DNA from: Leeuwenhoekiella blandensis MED217
GTDB taxonomy: Bacteria; Bacteroidota; Bacteroidia; Flavobacteriales; Flavobacteriaceae
Direction: 5' to 3'
DNA: 64,000 nucleotides
Assembly (NCBI RefSeq): GCF_000152985.1
Contig: NZ_CH672395.1
Span: forward strand, 3,150,035-3,214,034
Part shown: positions 28,204 through 38,528 of the stretch, piece by piece
How the letters are laid out: each line of letters starts with the position of its first letter
Position numbering within the stretch: position 1 is the stretch's first letter
Program-made: the position numbers and the translations under genes
The notes under the pieces: generated by a model
Databases searched by the model: none
Told to the model about the DNA's origin: nothing
What the model saw: only the letters and a program-made list of their open reading frames with translations

Positions 28204-28632
28204 CTCTACTTTTTTGCTTTAATGCCCACCCCAAAATAAAAAAAACAAACAAAACCTATCGACTACAAGCTATAGGCTATGAGCGATCATAAAAACAACA
28301 AACAGAAAACAATAAACCTCAAACGGGCCTATCGACTAAAACCTATCGATTAACAGCCATCCACTCGAAACAGCAAACAACAAACCCCATAAACCAATCC
28401 CCAGTTCCTAATCCCCAATAACCCCAAACCACTCCATCCTATCAACTAAAAGCTATCGACTACAAGCTATAAGCTGTCATCCAAACTTCAACACGAAACA
28501 AAAAACACAAAACAAGAAATCAGGAACCACTCCACCCTATCGACTCATAGCTATCGACTACAAGCTATCATCCAAACTTCATCCCGCAACGGAAAACAAA
28601 GAACAACAAACCGTAAACAGAAAACCGTAAAC
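28204..28632. other. Low-complexity tract with TATCGACTACAAGCTA motifs
   Basis: At least four variants of CTATCGACTACAAGCTA occur here, separated by AAACAACAAAC-type words. The same motif recurs at about 47310, 50627, 50908 and 51187 inside the capsule locus. No gene is present. Confidence 0.6.
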
Positions 28633-28666
28633 AAAAAAAGGACACTGATCACAGCATCCTTTTTTA
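28633..28666 (-). terminator. Terminator at the end of the capsule locus
   Basis: On the minus strand AAAGGATGCTG-TGAT-CAGTGTCCTTT forms a near-perfect hairpin followed by T7. It lies 35 bp after the stop of the tyrosine kinase gene, the last gene of the locus. Confidence 0.85.
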
Positions 28667-28701
28667 AATCTATCGACTAATAGCGAGTAGCTATAGACTA
28701 C

Positions 28702-31089
28702 TTAAAAGCTCTTCTTAAACCGCTCCCATAAGGAAGGTTTGCTTTGGCCATAAGCATAACCGTACTTATTCCCATAGCCAAAGTTGGCGGTTTTTACATC
28801 GTTGATCACAAAACTAACGTCATGCAATTTCCCATCATTTTGTGCGTCTACAGCAAAATGGAGCAATTTCTTTTCCGTATACCCCGCACGGGTGACGTAT
28901 AAGATCAAATCGGCATACTTGCTAATCAAAAAGGTATCAGCTACCAGCATAGAAGGTGCAGTATCAACGATCACATAATCAAACTGCTCCCGTAATTCCT
29001 GGATCATATGTCCAAACTTCGCCTGGTGTAACAATTCTGAGGGATTGGGCGGGATACTTCCTGACAACAAGAGTTTCAAATTCGGATGGAATTTAGAATC
29101 GCTGATCAGATTTTGCAACTGATGATCCTCGTTTACCAGGTAATCACTGATCCCCAAGAAGCTTTTAGACTCGGTATCATAACGTTGCAATTGGGGATTC
29201 CGTAAATCTGCCCCTATTATGACTACTTTTTTACCCGTATTGGCCAAGGTAACCGCCAGGTTGATCGAGGTAAAGGTCTTTCCTTCCCCTTTTACGGTAG
29301 AGGTGGTATAAATACAATAGCCTTGATCTTTGTTTTTAGCATTCACTAATAAATACTGCAAATTGGTGGTCATGATCCTAAAGGATTCAGCCAAAACGGA
29401 GCGGTCATTCTCGGTAACCAGGTCGATCTCCCCTTTGGGAATATTTGGCAATTCGCCTACTATAGGGATGCTTTTGGTGACCTTTTCAATATCTTCCCGA
29501 CTCTCGATCTTATTATTGAGTAAACGTTTAATATAGATAACCCCAAATGGGATCCCCAAGCCTAAGATCAAGCCCAAGACTAAAATGATCAAAGGCTTGG
29601 GAGCAACCGGTTTATTCGAACTATAACCACTATCTACGATCTTGGCTTTAGGCATGGTAGCAGCTAAGGATAGCGAATTTTCTTCCCGCTTTTGCAATAA
29701 GAAAATATACAAGGCCTCCTTAATATTTTGCTGTCGCGAAATATCTCTAAACCTGCGTTCTTTTGAAGGTACTTTACTGATTTGCGAATCAATTAAAGAA
29801 TTTTGACGCTCCAGATCATCCAGTGCGATTTGAAAATTTTGTTTGGTCTGTTGCAGTCCATTATAGATGGTCTGTTCCAGTTGTTCGATCTGTGCATTCA
29901 AGCGTTTTACAGCAGGATTTAGCTCGGTTGCGCCTTCCAGCAAGCGGTTTCTTTGTAAGATCGCATTGTTGTAATTCCCGATCTGTACATTTAAACCATT
30001 ATTATCTAAGGCTATATTGCCGGGAAGTAAATCTGAAGCACGCCTATCATTTTCTAAAAACTCGATAAGCGCGTCAGAAAAAGCGATTTGTGTATTCAAC
30101 TCCCGTTGCCGCTCGCGATACTCGCTGGCATTTTCTATAAAGAGCTTTGACTCTTCTTCAATATTGGTGAGGTTGTTGCGCTCTTTAAAATCCTCAAGCC
30201 CTACTTCAACCGTATCCAATTCGTTACTGATAATATCCAGGCGCTCGTTGATAAACTCTGCGGTACTTAGTGCAATTTGATTTTTATCTTCAATAGCTTC
30301 CTTATTATATTCAAAAATCAGTTGATTAAGAATATCCTCTGATTTTCTCTTAACCGTACTTTCCAGGCTCAACTCCAAAAAAGTCGCATTCTGCTCAAGC
30401 AGATTAACCTCAATCTCGTTTCTTAGATAGTCGGCAATGCCGTTTACCTCTCTAAAACTGATCAGGATGTTAAAACGCTCCTCATCAGGATCCACATTCA
30501 GGTTGGGGTTTCTTTTGATCACAACCTCTCCAAATCCCAGGTCTACCAGAGTTCCTAAAGCAATGTCTTTAGTAATCCCTAAGAAATCATTATGCACGTG
30601 CACCACTTCATCAGTAAAATTTCCGGTAAATTCAAATTCACCAGCCTCTTCTTTGACCAATTCCTGCAAGCGCTTATCGTCTTGTCGAACCACCTCTACA
30701 AGCAAGGGAGACTTTAGATAAAGTTCTTGACTTACAAAAGACGAATTATCAAAATAACGCACATTCAAATTAAGCGCTTTGATGGTGTTTTGCATCATAC
30801 GATAGGACTTAAACATCCCGATCTCGTTTTCAATACTGTTGGTTCCCATCCCTCCCATCAATCCTAACTCGGCAAAATTTGCCAGGCCTGCAGATGGGGT
30901 CTTTCCTTCATCATCTTTGATGATCACACTGGCGACTGTTTTATATTTGGGGATGGTCAGCTTTAAATAAACAAAAGCTAAGCCCAAAGCCAAAATTCCA
31001 CTGAGTACAAACCAGGGCCAGTACCTAAGGTACTTACCCAATTCCTCTCTTAAATTGAAATCCTCCTCGTTATTGTTTAAGCTTTGCAT
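28702..31089 (-). CDS. Wzc-type polysaccharide co-polymerase / BY-kinase
   Basis: This 795-residue inner-membrane protein has an N-terminal Wzz domain with one membrane helix (about 25-45), long periplasmic coiled coils with a GNVR-type tail, a second helix (about 510-530), and a cytoplasmic bacterial tyrosine kinase domain. Walker A is in VKGEGKTFTS, Walker A' in IIGADLRNP and Walker B in YVIVDTAP. A C-terminal tyrosine cluster (YGNKYGYAYG) is the usual autophosphorylation site. It controls chain length and export together with the Wza-like lipoprotein encoded just upstream. Confidence 0.93.
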   Translation of the reverse strand: MQSLNNNEEDFNLREELGKYLRYWPWFVLSGILALGLAFVYLKLTIPKYKTVASVIIKDDEGKTPSAGLANFAELGLMGGMGTNSIENEIGMFKSYRMMQNTIKALNLNVRYFDNSSFVSQELYLKSPLLVEVVRQDDKRLQELVKEEAGEFEFTGNFTDEVVHVHNDFLGITKDIALGTLVDLGFGEVVIKRNPNLNVDPDEERFNILISFREVNGIADYLRNEIEVNLLEQNATFLELSLESTVKRKSEDILNQLIFEYNKEAIEDKNQIALSTAEFINERLDIISNELDTVEVGLEDFKERNNLTNIEEESKLFIENASEYRERQRELNTQIAFSDALIEFLENDRRASDLLPGNIALDNNGLNVQIGNYNNAILQRNRLLEGATELNPAVKRLNAQIEQLEQTIYNGLQQTKQNFQIALDDLERQNSLIDSQISKVPSKERRFRDISRQQNIKEALYIFLLQKREENSLSLAATMPKAKIVDSGYSSNKPVAPKPLIILVLGLILGLGIPFGVIYIKRLLNNKIESREDIEKVTKSIPIVGELPNIPKGEIDLVTENDRSVLAESFRIMTTNLQYLLVNAKNKDQGYCIYTTSTVKGEGKTFTSINLAVTLANTGKKVVIIGADLRNPQLQRYDTESKSFLGISDYLVNEDHQLQNLISDSKFHPNLKLLLSGSIPPNPSELLHQAKFGHMIQELREQFDYVIVDTAPSMLVADTFLISKYADLILYVTRAGYTEKKLLHFAVDAQNDGKLHDVSFVINDVKTANFGYGNKYGYAYGQSKPSLWERFKKSF

Positions 31090-31101
31090 AAATTCCTTTA
31101 T

Positions 31102-31908
31102 TTATCGAGATATTAATACCATTAATGAAACCAGTACGGAAGCTACTGATATATACACAGAAGCATTTCGGTTATAACTGGCCGCTTGGCGTTGAGGGCC
31201 GTTAGGCTCTACATAAACGATATCATTTTGCTTTAAATAATAAAAAGGGGATTCCACAATGCCAGGCTCGGTAAGATCCAACGTCGCCTGCAGCATTTTT
31301 CCATCCTGTTCTCTAAGCACCTTTACGTTTTTACGTCTACCATATATGGTTAAATCGCCTGCCAATCCTAAAGCTTTAGGTAAACTCAGGTATTCATCAC
31401 TAATGCTAAAGGTTCCCGGGCGCGCGACTTCCCCCAATACCGTAACCTTGAAGTTGGAGATTCTTACGATCACCATAGGGTCTTTTACATAAGCGGCGAT
31501 GCGTTCTTTCAATAAGGCAGCCAGCTCCTTTCGGGTCAACCCATACACCTCGATTTTACCTAAAACGGGAAAATCGATCTCCCCTTCCGGATCTACGAGA
31601 TAGGTTTGCACCTGTGCTTGTGTCCTGTTTGGGATCAAATTATTGTCTAATATCGTCCCGGTACCCACCATAGGTAAGTTAAAGGGAATGGCTGTTTCCT
31701 GCTCTAAGGCAGTTACCGTGATCGCTAGTTGATCGTTATAGGTTATGGTAGGATTAGAGGCTTCAGACAGCTTTAATTCCTGAATTTGCTGCTGCACTTC
31801 TTCTTCATCATAAAAATAAACAATCTCTTTTCGGGACACACAAGACCCCATGCTGAGTATCAGTAAAAGCAGTCCTAGACTGTATTTAAATCGAAGTAGC
31901 AATCTCAT
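31102..31908 (-). CDS. Wza-like polysaccharide export lipoprotein
   Basis: From the ATG at 31908 it encodes 268 residues with a clean lipoprotein signal (MRLLLRFKYSLGLLLLILS, then GSC). An upstream ATG at 31971 would overlap the previous gene and spoil the signal peptide, so I prefer the shorter form. It contains a Poly_export domain (VDPEGEIDFPVLGKIEVYGLT) and a SLBB domain (VTVLGEVARPGTFSI), and ends with a hydrophobic helix. It forms the outer-membrane exit channel for the capsule, together with the kinase 12 bp downstream. Confidence 0.9.
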   Translation of the reverse strand: MRLLLRFKYSLGLLLLILSMGSCVSRKEIVYFYDEEEVQQQIQELKLSEASNPTITYNDQLAITVTALEQETAIPFNLPMVGTGTILDNNLIPNRTQAQVQTYLVDPEGEIDFPVLGKIEVYGLTRKELAALLKERIAAYVKDPMVIVRISNFKVTVLGEVARPGTFSISDEYLSLPKALGLAGDLTIYGRRKNVKVLREQDGKMLQATLDLTEPGIVESPFYYLKQNDIVYVEPNGPQRQAASYNRNASVYISVASVLVSLMVLISR

Positions 31909-31951
31909 ATAATGTTTGTTAAAGTTGCGAAAATAAGATTTCCCTTTTAAA

Positions 31952-33298
31952 TCAATATGCTTTTTCTTCACCTTTTACCGCATTGACTACGGTAAAGTAT
32001 ATAATTTTAAGGTCCAGACGCAAAGACCATTTTTCTACATAAAAAATATCCAAACGCGTCCTGTTGATGATGTCACTCTGCTCTACGATCTCCCCGCGAT
32101 AGCCGCGTACCTGTGCCAATCCGGTGATTCCCGGCTTTACAAAATGACGTACCAGATATTTATCTACCGAGGTCTGATATTTTTCGGTATGCACCTCCAT
32201 ATGCGGGCGCGGCCCTACCACACTCATATTACCTAATAAGACATTATAAAACTGTGGCAATTCATCAATACTAGTCTTGCGTAAAATACGTCCCAGCTTG
32301 GTCACCCGCTTATCGTTCTTGGTCATCATCTTGGTATCGGCATCCGCCGTGGTGGCCATGGAGCGAAATTTATAACACCAAAACACCTTCCGGTTCACCC
32401 CGTGCCGTTTTTGCTTAAAGAACAAAGGCTCATTAGAATCAAAACGCTGCAACAGGTAGACAATGGGGCTCAACCAGGACAGAAACCCCACAATGACGAT
32501 AAGGGCAAAAACCACATCAAAAATCCGTTTAACCACCTTCGCATAAGGCGTTTCTAAGGGTAATTCCCTTAGATTAAGTACAGGTACATTATCGTAGAGC
32601 TCGATCTTCATCGCCCGGGTAAAGATCTCTTTATTATCGGGGATGATCTTAAGTTTGATCAAATTATTATCGGCAAAAGCCATCAAATTGAACAGCTGCG
32701 GCTGAGACAAACGCGAAGCGATACAAAAGATCTGTTCTACTTGATTATTTTTAAAATAGGCGAAGGCTTCTTCAACCTTCCCAAGGTAGGTGGGACTTTT
32801 AGAATGACTGTTATCAAAATACCCCAAGTACCGGTAGCCCAAGTCGGGCTCATCAAAAACTTTACGTATTTTTTTAAGATTCCGGTCCCTGCCGATCACA
32901 ACCACCTTAACCGCATTCCCCCCTACTTCCCGATACTTTGCACGCGTATAGTAAAACAAAATACGATAGGCAAACAAGCTTCCAAACAAACCCAAAAGTA
33001 GATATGCATGATATTGGGCAGATCCCAAAGGCGTAGCGCTTAAACTGAACCAGGCAAAGTAGCCTAAAGTAAACAACAGATACAGCTGTATGGGTTTATG
33101 AAAATTGGTAAAAAAGCGCTCTTTCCGCGAGGTGGGATAATAGTCTATCGCATAGGCGCTCAACAACCAGGTCGCATTAAAAAATAAGATCGAATTGAGG
33201 TTAAAATACAATTCCGGGATAAACCAAGCCAAAAAGCCATTGATCAAGAGCAAATGAATGACAATAGTAACCGGTACAATAAGTTCTGAGCGTTTCAT
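31952..33298 (-). CDS. Polyprenyl-phosphate sugar-1-phosphate transferase (initiating enzyme)
   Basis: This 448-residue protein has four N-terminal membrane helices, a Rossmann-like CoA-binding-type middle (VKVVVIGRDRNLKK) and a C-terminal bacterial sugar transferase domain. Conserved blocks are KRIFDVVFAL, FKQKRHGVNRKVFWCYKFRSM, RKTSIDELPQFYNVLLGNMSVVGPRP and KPGITGLAQVRGYRGE. It loads the first sugar phosphate, commonly glucose or galactose, onto undecaprenyl phosphate and so starts the repeat unit. It is in the WcaJ class; the sugar cannot be read from the sequence. Confidence 0.9.
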   Translation of the reverse strand: MKRSELIVPVTIVIHLLLINGFLAWFIPELYFNLNSILFFNATWLLSAYAIDYYPTSRKERFFTNFHKPIQLYLLFTLGYFAWFSLSATPLGSAQYHAYLLLGLFGSLFAYRILFYYTRAKYREVGGNAVKVVVIGRDRNLKKIRKVFDEPDLGYRYLGYFDNSHSKSPTYLGKVEEAFAYFKNNQVEQIFCIASRLSQPQLFNLMAFADNNLIKLKIIPDNKEIFTRAMKIELYDNVPVLNLRELPLETPYAKVVKRIFDVVFALIVIVGFLSWLSPIVYLLQRFDSNEPLFFKQKRHGVNRKVFWCYKFRSMATTADADTKMMTKNDKRVTKLGRILRKTSIDELPQFYNVLLGNMSVVGPRPHMEVHTEKYQTSVDKYLVRHFVKPGITGLAQVRGYRGEIVEQSDIINRTRLDIFYVEKWSLRLDLKIIYFTVVNAVKGEEKAY

Positions 33299-33363
33299 GC
33301 GGTAGTGCGTACTTAGTGAGTTAGCATTTTAAAAAGAATTGTAGTTGGCATTTTTCCTCCCTT

Positions 33364-34314
33364 CTAGGGTTTTTGAATTTTAAGAAGCTGTTCAAAATAA
33401 GTTATAGTTTCTGTAAGCCCTTCCCGTAAGCCCGTTTGAGGCTGCCAGCCGTTAAGCAATTCTCGAGCTTTGGATATCTCGGGGCGACGCTGTTGCGGAT
33501 CATCCTGAGGTAAAGGCTGAAACACCAATTTTGAGGAAGATCCTGTCAAATCAAGAATGCTTGCTGCCAATTGCAACATGGTACATTCATGAGGATTCCC
33601 CAGATTCACCGGGCCTGTTACCTGCACATCGGTACCCATTAAGGCGGTGAGACCGGTGACCAGATCGTCTACATATTGAAAACTTCGGGTTTGACTCCCA
33701 TCGCCAAAAATGGTCAGGTTTTTACCTTCCAGGGCCTGTACGATAAAATTAGAGACCACCCGTCCATCATGGATATTCATATGGGGGCCGTAGGTATTGA
33801 AGATTCGGGCGATCTTGATCGCCACCCCGTTTTGCGTATGGTAATCCATAAACAAGGTCTCGGCACAGCGTTTCCCTTCATCATAGCAGGAACGCGGCCC
33901 TATAGGGTTCACATGCCCCCAATAGCTTTCGGGTTGCGGGTGTACCGCCGGGTCTCCATACACCTCTGAGGTACTCGCCTGTAAGATCTTCGCCTTTACC
34001 CGCTTGGCAAGCCCCAACATGTTGATCGCCCCCATCACCGAAGTCTTAACGGTTTTAATAGGATTGTATTGGTAATGTACCGGGCTGGCAGGGCAGGCCA
34101 GATTATAGATCTCGTCTACTTCGGCATAATAGGGCTCTGTAATATCATGACGGATCAATTCAAAATAAGGATTGGTTAACAAGGGAACGATATTTTCCTT
34201 ATTCCCTGTAAAATAATTATCCAGACATAGAACTTCGTTCCCATCTTGAAGCAGCTGTTTACAAAGATGGGATCCGATAAACCCGGCGCCCCCGGTAACT
34301 AAAATACGCTTCAT
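33364..34314 (-). CDS. UDP-glucuronate decarboxylase (UDP-xylose synthase)
   Basis: This 316-residue short-chain dehydrogenase has the NAD motif GGAGFIGSH. The family-specific blocks are [21 protein letters not shown], the catalytic Tyr/Lys in SCYDEGKR, and [12 protein letters not shown]. It converts UDP-glucuronate into UDP-xylose. The glucuronate donor comes from the UDP-glucose dehydrogenase encoded at 47590-48984 in the same locus, so xylose is a likely capsule sugar. It lies 6 bp behind the upstream glycosyltransferase. Confidence 0.92.
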   Translation of the reverse strand: MKRILVTGGAGFIGSHLCKQLLQDGNEVLCLDNYFTGNKENIVPLLTNPYFELIRHDITEPYYAEVDEIYNLACPASPVHYQYNPIKTVKTSVMGAINMLGLAKRVKAKILQASTSEVYGDPAVHPQPESYWGHVNPIGPRSCYDEGKRCAETLFMDYHTQNGVAIKIARIFNTYGPHMNIHDGRVVSNFIVQALEGKNLTIFGDGSQTRSFQYVDDLVTGLTALMGTDVQVTGPVNLGNPHECTMLQLAASILDLTGSSSKLVFQPLPQDDPQQRRPEISKARELLNGWQPQTGLREGLTETITYFEQLLKIQKP

Positions 34315-34320
34315 AAAGAA

Positions 34321-35433
34321 TTAGCCTTGTTTTATTTTTGAAGCCTGCGTTAAACAAGAAAGCATATACTCCCGATACTGTTTGTTGATAAGCTCCCAGG
34401 AGTAAATATCCTCTATTTTTTTCCAGTTCCTATCTACAAAATGCGTATAGCTTTTTTTCTGAATCGTTCTGATGCTTTCTGCCACATCATCGGCATGGCT
34501 AAAATAAAGTGCCTCCTCCCCCAGAATAGACTTATTAAAGATATTATCATTCGCCACCAGCAGGGCTCCCGAAGCCATAGCTTCTAATAAGGATGGATTG
34601 GTCCCGCCTACCGTATGCCCATGAAAATAAAGGTTACTATAGTATCTTAAATTGTTCAACACCTCGAGGTTGTAAACACCGCCTACAAAACGGATGTGGG
34701 TAGCCTCCTTAAATTTATCCTTTAAATAAGCGCCATAGGCTGTATTATGATTCCCTATAACCAAAAAGGGAACCTGCTCCCCACTGGAGACGACGCCATC
34801 CAAAATAACCTCTATACTGTTTTCCGGCTCTAAACGGGCCACCAGCATATTGTACCCATAGGGAAGCACGTCATAAGCCTCAATGTGTGTGGGTTCAGGT
34901 GTTTTAAATACGTGAGCGCCATAAGGAATATACATGGAAGTTGCCCCATAGGCATTTTGCAGATGCTCCTGGATCCCTACCGAATCGGCGATCAAATAAT
35001 CGCTGGTTGTAATGGCCAAAGATTCTGCAAACTTAATAAAGCGACGTACCGGTTTGCTGAATTTGGTTCGTTTCCACTCCAGTCCATCCATATTGGTGAC
35101 GATCACCGCTCTTTTAGGCAAGAGCCTTCCCCATACCGAACTGCTAGTATAGCCCAGTTGCAAGACAACATCAAAGTTTCGCTTGCGCGCATCACGTATA
35201 CAATTGAGATCATAAAGAAATTGCCCCGCCGTTCCCAGTTGATCTTCCGGATCTTTTTGATGGATCAGGTGCACGCCCTTCCAGGTGGTTTCCTGATACG
35301 GATGCGTATGGGAGTTATACACATAAACCTCATCGCCCTGAGTCACAAGATACTGCGACAAATACTCTGCAAATTGCTCAAAGCCTCCGTAATGATTGGG
35401 GATCCCGCGTGTTCCTAAAATTCCTATTTTCAT
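34321..35433 (-). CDS. Glycosyltransferase with DUF1972 domain (rhamnosyltransferase-like)
   Basis: This 370-residue GT-B enzyme begins GILGTRGIPNHYGGFEQFAEYL, the signature of DUF1972 glycosyltransferases such as Cps2T-type beta-1,4-rhamnosyltransferases. A GT4-like C-terminal domain includes GHTVGGTNPSLLEAMASG with the acidic EAMA pattern. It probably adds a rhamnose early in repeat-unit assembly, which fits the dTDP-rhamnose genes in the locus. The donor assignment is by family analogy. Confidence 0.85.
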   Translation of the reverse strand: MKIGILGTRGIPNHYGGFEQFAEYLSQYLVTQGDEVYVYNSHTHPYQETTWKGVHLIHQKDPEDQLGTAGQFLYDLNCIRDARKRNFDVVLQLGYTSSSVWGRLLPKRAVIVTNMDGLEWKRTKFSKPVRRFIKFAESLAITTSDYLIADSVGIQEHLQNAYGATSMYIPYGAHVFKTPEPTHIEAYDVLPYGYNMLVARLEPENSIEVILDGVVSSGEQVPFLVIGNHNTAYGAYLKDKFKEATHIRFVGGVYNLEVLNNLRYYSNLYFHGHTVGGTNPSLLEAMASGALLVANDNIFNKSILGEEALYFSHADDVAESIRTIQKKSYTHFVDRNWKKIEDIYSWELINKQYREYMLSCLTQASKIKQG

Positions 35434-35438
35434 TTCTT

Positions 35439-36527
35439 TTATTTTATGGGAGTATTTAATCCTTCTTTTAAACCGTCTAGGAGGGTTGTTCCTAATACCT
35501 CAGATGGGGTTAGCCAGGCGCCCTCTGCATATTCATTCCAGGCATAGAGCATAATAAGTTTTTTCTTAGACACTGACTCTTTATGAGTATCTACCCAGAC
35601 CCTTGTAGCAAGTACCGCCTTTTTAACAGATTTAGCCGAAAACCCACTGAATATTTTAGCGCCGGAGTGCTTTTGCATCGGACGCGGGTCCCAATTTAAG
35701 GTAACCGTGGGAATTTGTTTCAAACTAGTCAACTTAGATTTTAAACTCCATAATTTTTGTTCTTTAGCAGCCATGCGCTCAATAGATTCAATTCTCTTTT
35801 TAGAATACTCAAATCCAAATTTCTGATGATTATAACCTGTAATATAATTAACCCCACATAATTCTGCCTTTTTAATCATTTCAGGAGTCCCGGCATCACA
35901 AACCGAAATTTCCACACCATTAAATCCTGATTTTATGGCCTCACTTCTAAGAAGTGAAAATGCTTTCTTTATAGCTTCAGTTGTTTCAAAAGTATCATAG
36001 AGACTTTTCAATGAAAAAAATGATAAAAGGGGTTTCCCTAAATCTGATTGCATATAAAAATCATCAGACATCAATTCTACCCATCTTTTAACCAATAAAG
36101 GCCAATCTTTCTTCTTCAACTTGTACCCAATATGATTTGTCACCATAATCGTATAGTTCATATCGTATCGATTATCTACATCTCTAAAAATTTTTAATGC
36201 ATTATTTTTTGAGTCATTACCGACACTGCTCCTCGTTTCACGAGGATTATAATACCAACAAAAATTAAAAAAATCGATCCCGGCTTCTGAGGCCAATCGC
36301 ATTTGCTCTTCCAAAACTTCCGGGGTACTGGTTACCCAGCCCCAGATGGGTTTACGCTCCGGAAAATCCTCTTTTAAACGTGCACTTGCATGCATGGTTT
36401 TTCCGGTCCAGCCATCAAAATAATAGGCGCCTACAGTAACCTCCTTCGTAGTTTGACAAGAAGCAAACTGCACGCTAACAAAAAAAAGAATAAGAAAATA
36501 AGCAAAAGGAATTTTAAAAAACATCAT
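35439..36527 (-). CDS. WbsX/GH99-like lipoprotein
   Basis: This 362-residue protein has a lipoprotein signal (VSVQFASC, then QTT). The WbsX/GH99-like fold is shown by GAYYFDGWTGKTMH, GIDFFNFCWYYNPRETR and the C-terminal LYAWNEYAEGAWLTP. Relatives are found in many O-antigen and capsule clusters and are usually annotated as glycoside-hydrolase-99-like; their exact reaction is unsettled. The signal peptide places it outside the cytoplasm, so it may trim or modify exported polysaccharide rather than build the repeat unit. Overlaps the upstream glycosyltransferase by 14 bp. Confidence 0.82.
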   Translation of the reverse strand: MMFFKIPFAYFLILFFVSVQFASCQTTKEVTVGAYYFDGWTGKTMHASARLKEDFPERKPIWGWVTSTPEVLEEQMRLASEAGIDFFNFCWYYNPRETRSSVGNDSKNNALKIFRDVDNRYDMNYTIMVTNHIGYKLKKKDWPLLVKRWVELMSDDFYMQSDLGKPLLSFFSLKSLYDTFETTEAIKKAFSLLRSEAIKSGFNGVEISVCDAGTPEMIKKAELCGVNYITGYNHQKFGFEYSKKRIESIERMAAKEQKLWSLKSKLTSLKQIPTVTLNWDPRPMQKHSGAKIFSGFSAKSVKKAVLATRVWVDTHKESVSKKKLIMLYAWNEYAEGAWLTPSEVLGTTLLDGLKEGLNTPIK

Positions 36528-37608
36528 CTAGGGCAGTGGTTAAGCTTTGTGTTGAAAATTGCATTTTAAAACGTTGATATCCCTGTAAACCATGCTCCCG
36601 TATCAAATGCCTATCCTTGAAATAGCACTGAAGACACTTAATAAAATCCATCTGCGAATTCGGTGTAAACAACAACCCGGTCTCTTTATGTATCACAATT
36701 TCAGAAAGCCCTCCGTGATCTGCAGCGATCACCGGCTTGGCAATACTCATGGCTTCAATGGCGATACGTCCAAAGGGCTCCGGCTTTTTACTGGGTACCA
36801 GCAGTACATCGGCTTCCTGATAATAGGGTTCAGGATCGGGGACAAAAGCTATAAAACGTACCTTATCCTGCAGCCCGTAGGCCTGCACCTTTTCTTTTAA
36901 TTCGGCCAACAAGTGCTCATTGCCTTCAAAAACACTTCCTAAGATAGTTAGGGAAAACGGCTGCTCTGCATCCAATTGTGAAAAAGCCTCAACAGCAAAA
37001 TCCTGTCCCTTCCAATCGTTGATTCGCCCTACCAGCAAAAACTTTAAAGGCTGTGCTACCTCCACCTCATTTACAGGTACTCCCGCATAATTAAAACCTT
37101 CAAACGCATTGTATACCACCTGCCCGCGTTTGACCTTCTTAAAAGCAGCAGCAGTGCTTTTAGAATTATACAGTGCCAAGACCTTCCCGGCATTGATAAA
37201 AAAAGTAAAAAAACGCGTAAGCCATTTATCGGGGATTTCCCGTACGTGTAAAATATTCCGGTTCTTAAGCACTAAGGCAAGTAGATAGAAATCCATGACC
37301 ACAGTGGTATTGCAATACACGATATCTGCCTGTTTAAAGCGCTTATATTTCGAAGGCAGTTTAAAAAGTGGAAAAATCAATTTCCCCCACTGTAGCTTTT
37401 TTATCCAAACCTTTCGCAGAATACAAAGCCGGGTAATCTCTACCTGCACTTTCAGCTTTTGCAACTCCGACACCAAGGGGCCATGCATCGGTAAAAGCAC
37501 AAGAATATCAGTAACATCTTCCCGCTCCGAAAAATACGTGACTACCTGCAAAAAACTACGGTCAGAACCATACAATTCTGCACTTTGATGTAAACAGATT
37601 ATCTTCAT
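36514..37608 (-). CDS. Glycosyltransferase family 4
   Basis: This 364-residue GT-B protein begins MKIICLHQSAELYGSDRSFLQV. The retaining GT4 donor domain has FLLVGRINDWKGQD and EPFGRIAIEAMSIAKPVIAADHGGLSEIV (E-x7-E pattern). It adds one sugar of the repeat unit on the cytoplasmic face; donor and linkage are unknown. It lies 3 bp behind the GT2 gene and overlaps the GH99-like gene, inside a continuous operon. Confidence 0.88.
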   Translation of the reverse strand: MKIICLHQSAELYGSDRSFLQVVTYFSEREDVTDILVLLPMHGPLVSELQKLKVQVEITRLCILRKVWIKKLQWGKLIFPLFKLPSKYKRFKQADIVYCNTTVVMDFYLLALVLKNRNILHVREIPDKWLTRFFTFFINAGKVLALYNSKSTAAAFKKVKRGQVVYNAFEGFNYAGVPVNEVEVAQPLKFLLVGRINDWKGQDFAVEAFSQLDAEQPFSLTILGSVFEGNEHLLAELKEKVQAYGLQDKVRFIAFVPDPEPYYQEADVLLVPSKKPEPFGRIAIEAMSIAKPVIAADHGGLSEIVIHKETGLLFTPNSQMDFIKCLQCYFKDRHLIREHGLQGYQRFKMQFSTQSLTTALDDVF

Positions 37609-37611
37609 AAA

Positions 37612-38469
37612 CTAAACTCTTTGGGCTCCTTTTTTAAGGTATACTATTTTCAAACCTTCTATAAATCGAATGAGGTTCAAATAATACTTAACCGTAAAGG
37701 CCTTAATACGAATATCAAAAGGCTTGTTTCTAGACCAAGACCACGTACGTATGGGAGGAACCAAAAACCGAAAGACTTGAATGAATTCACTTCCTTTGAC
37801 ACTCTTGACATTACCCGTAATTCTTTTACTTTTATTCACTAAAACTCTCATGGTATCTCGTGCCGGATGATTGATAATAACATCTTCCTTATATTCAATA
37901 GGCAAATTCATGCTCTTAGCCCGTATTGACCATTCGTGGTCTCCTCCTGAAAACAAGGTATCATTAAAAGTTCCTACTTTGTCTTCTTGAAATAAGTAAC
38001 TATAAGCAAACATATTTCCGGTTACGCTAGCACCTAAAGTAGCTGCAATATCTTGCCTAAACGCATATACACTCTCGTAAACCTCTGCCCAGTTTCGCCT
38101 TTCAGAGGTATAGAACAATTCGATATGTCCTGCAATGCGTTTTAAGGAGGGTTCTTTTTTAAAATGAGCAACCGCATTCATTATCCAGTCCTTGTCAGCA
38201 ATGCAATCTGAATCGGTAAAGGCAAGCAATTCTCCTTTAGCCAATTGAAGCGCCTTATTACGTGCAGCATAAGAACCGGGCTTCGCTTCTTCCAACAGCG
38301 CTACATTAGGTTCAAAATTAATGGTTTCAGGACATGGATCTTCAGGAGCATTATTCACCACAAGAACCTCAAAATCATCTTGTGCATAACTTTGATCTCT
38401 TAAAGAGGCTAGACACAAAGCCAGCCTTGACCAGTCGTGATAGGTAGGAATGATTACAGTTACAAACAT
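37612..38469 (-). CDS. Glycosyltransferase family 2
   Basis: This 285-residue GT-A enzyme has VTVIIPTYHDWSRL at the N-terminus, the metal-binding DSD in LAFTDSDCIAD (about residue 94) and the acceptor-domain motif SGGDHEW. There are no membrane helices. It transfers a sugar from a nucleotide donor with inversion; the sugar is unknown. The gene is followed at 3 bp by the GT4 gene. Confidence 0.88.
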   Translation of the reverse strand: MFVTVIIPTYHDWSRLALCLASLRDQSYAQDDFEVLVVNNAPEDPCPETINFEPNVALLEEAKPGSYAARNKALQLAKGELLAFTDSDCIADKDWIMNAVAHFKKEPSLKRIAGHIELFYTSERRNWAEVYESVYAFRQDIAATLGASVTGNMFAYSYLFQEDKVGTFNDTLFSGGDHEWSIRAKSMNLPIEYKEDVIINHPARDTMRVLVNKSKRITGNVKSVKGSEFIQVFRFLVPPIRTWSWSRNKPFDIRIKAFTVKYYLNLIRFIEGLKIVYLKKGAQRV

Positions 38470-38528
38470 AAATTACAATTTAATACAAACTTTAAAGATC
38501 ATTTCTATTTAGGCTTTATTAAATACTT

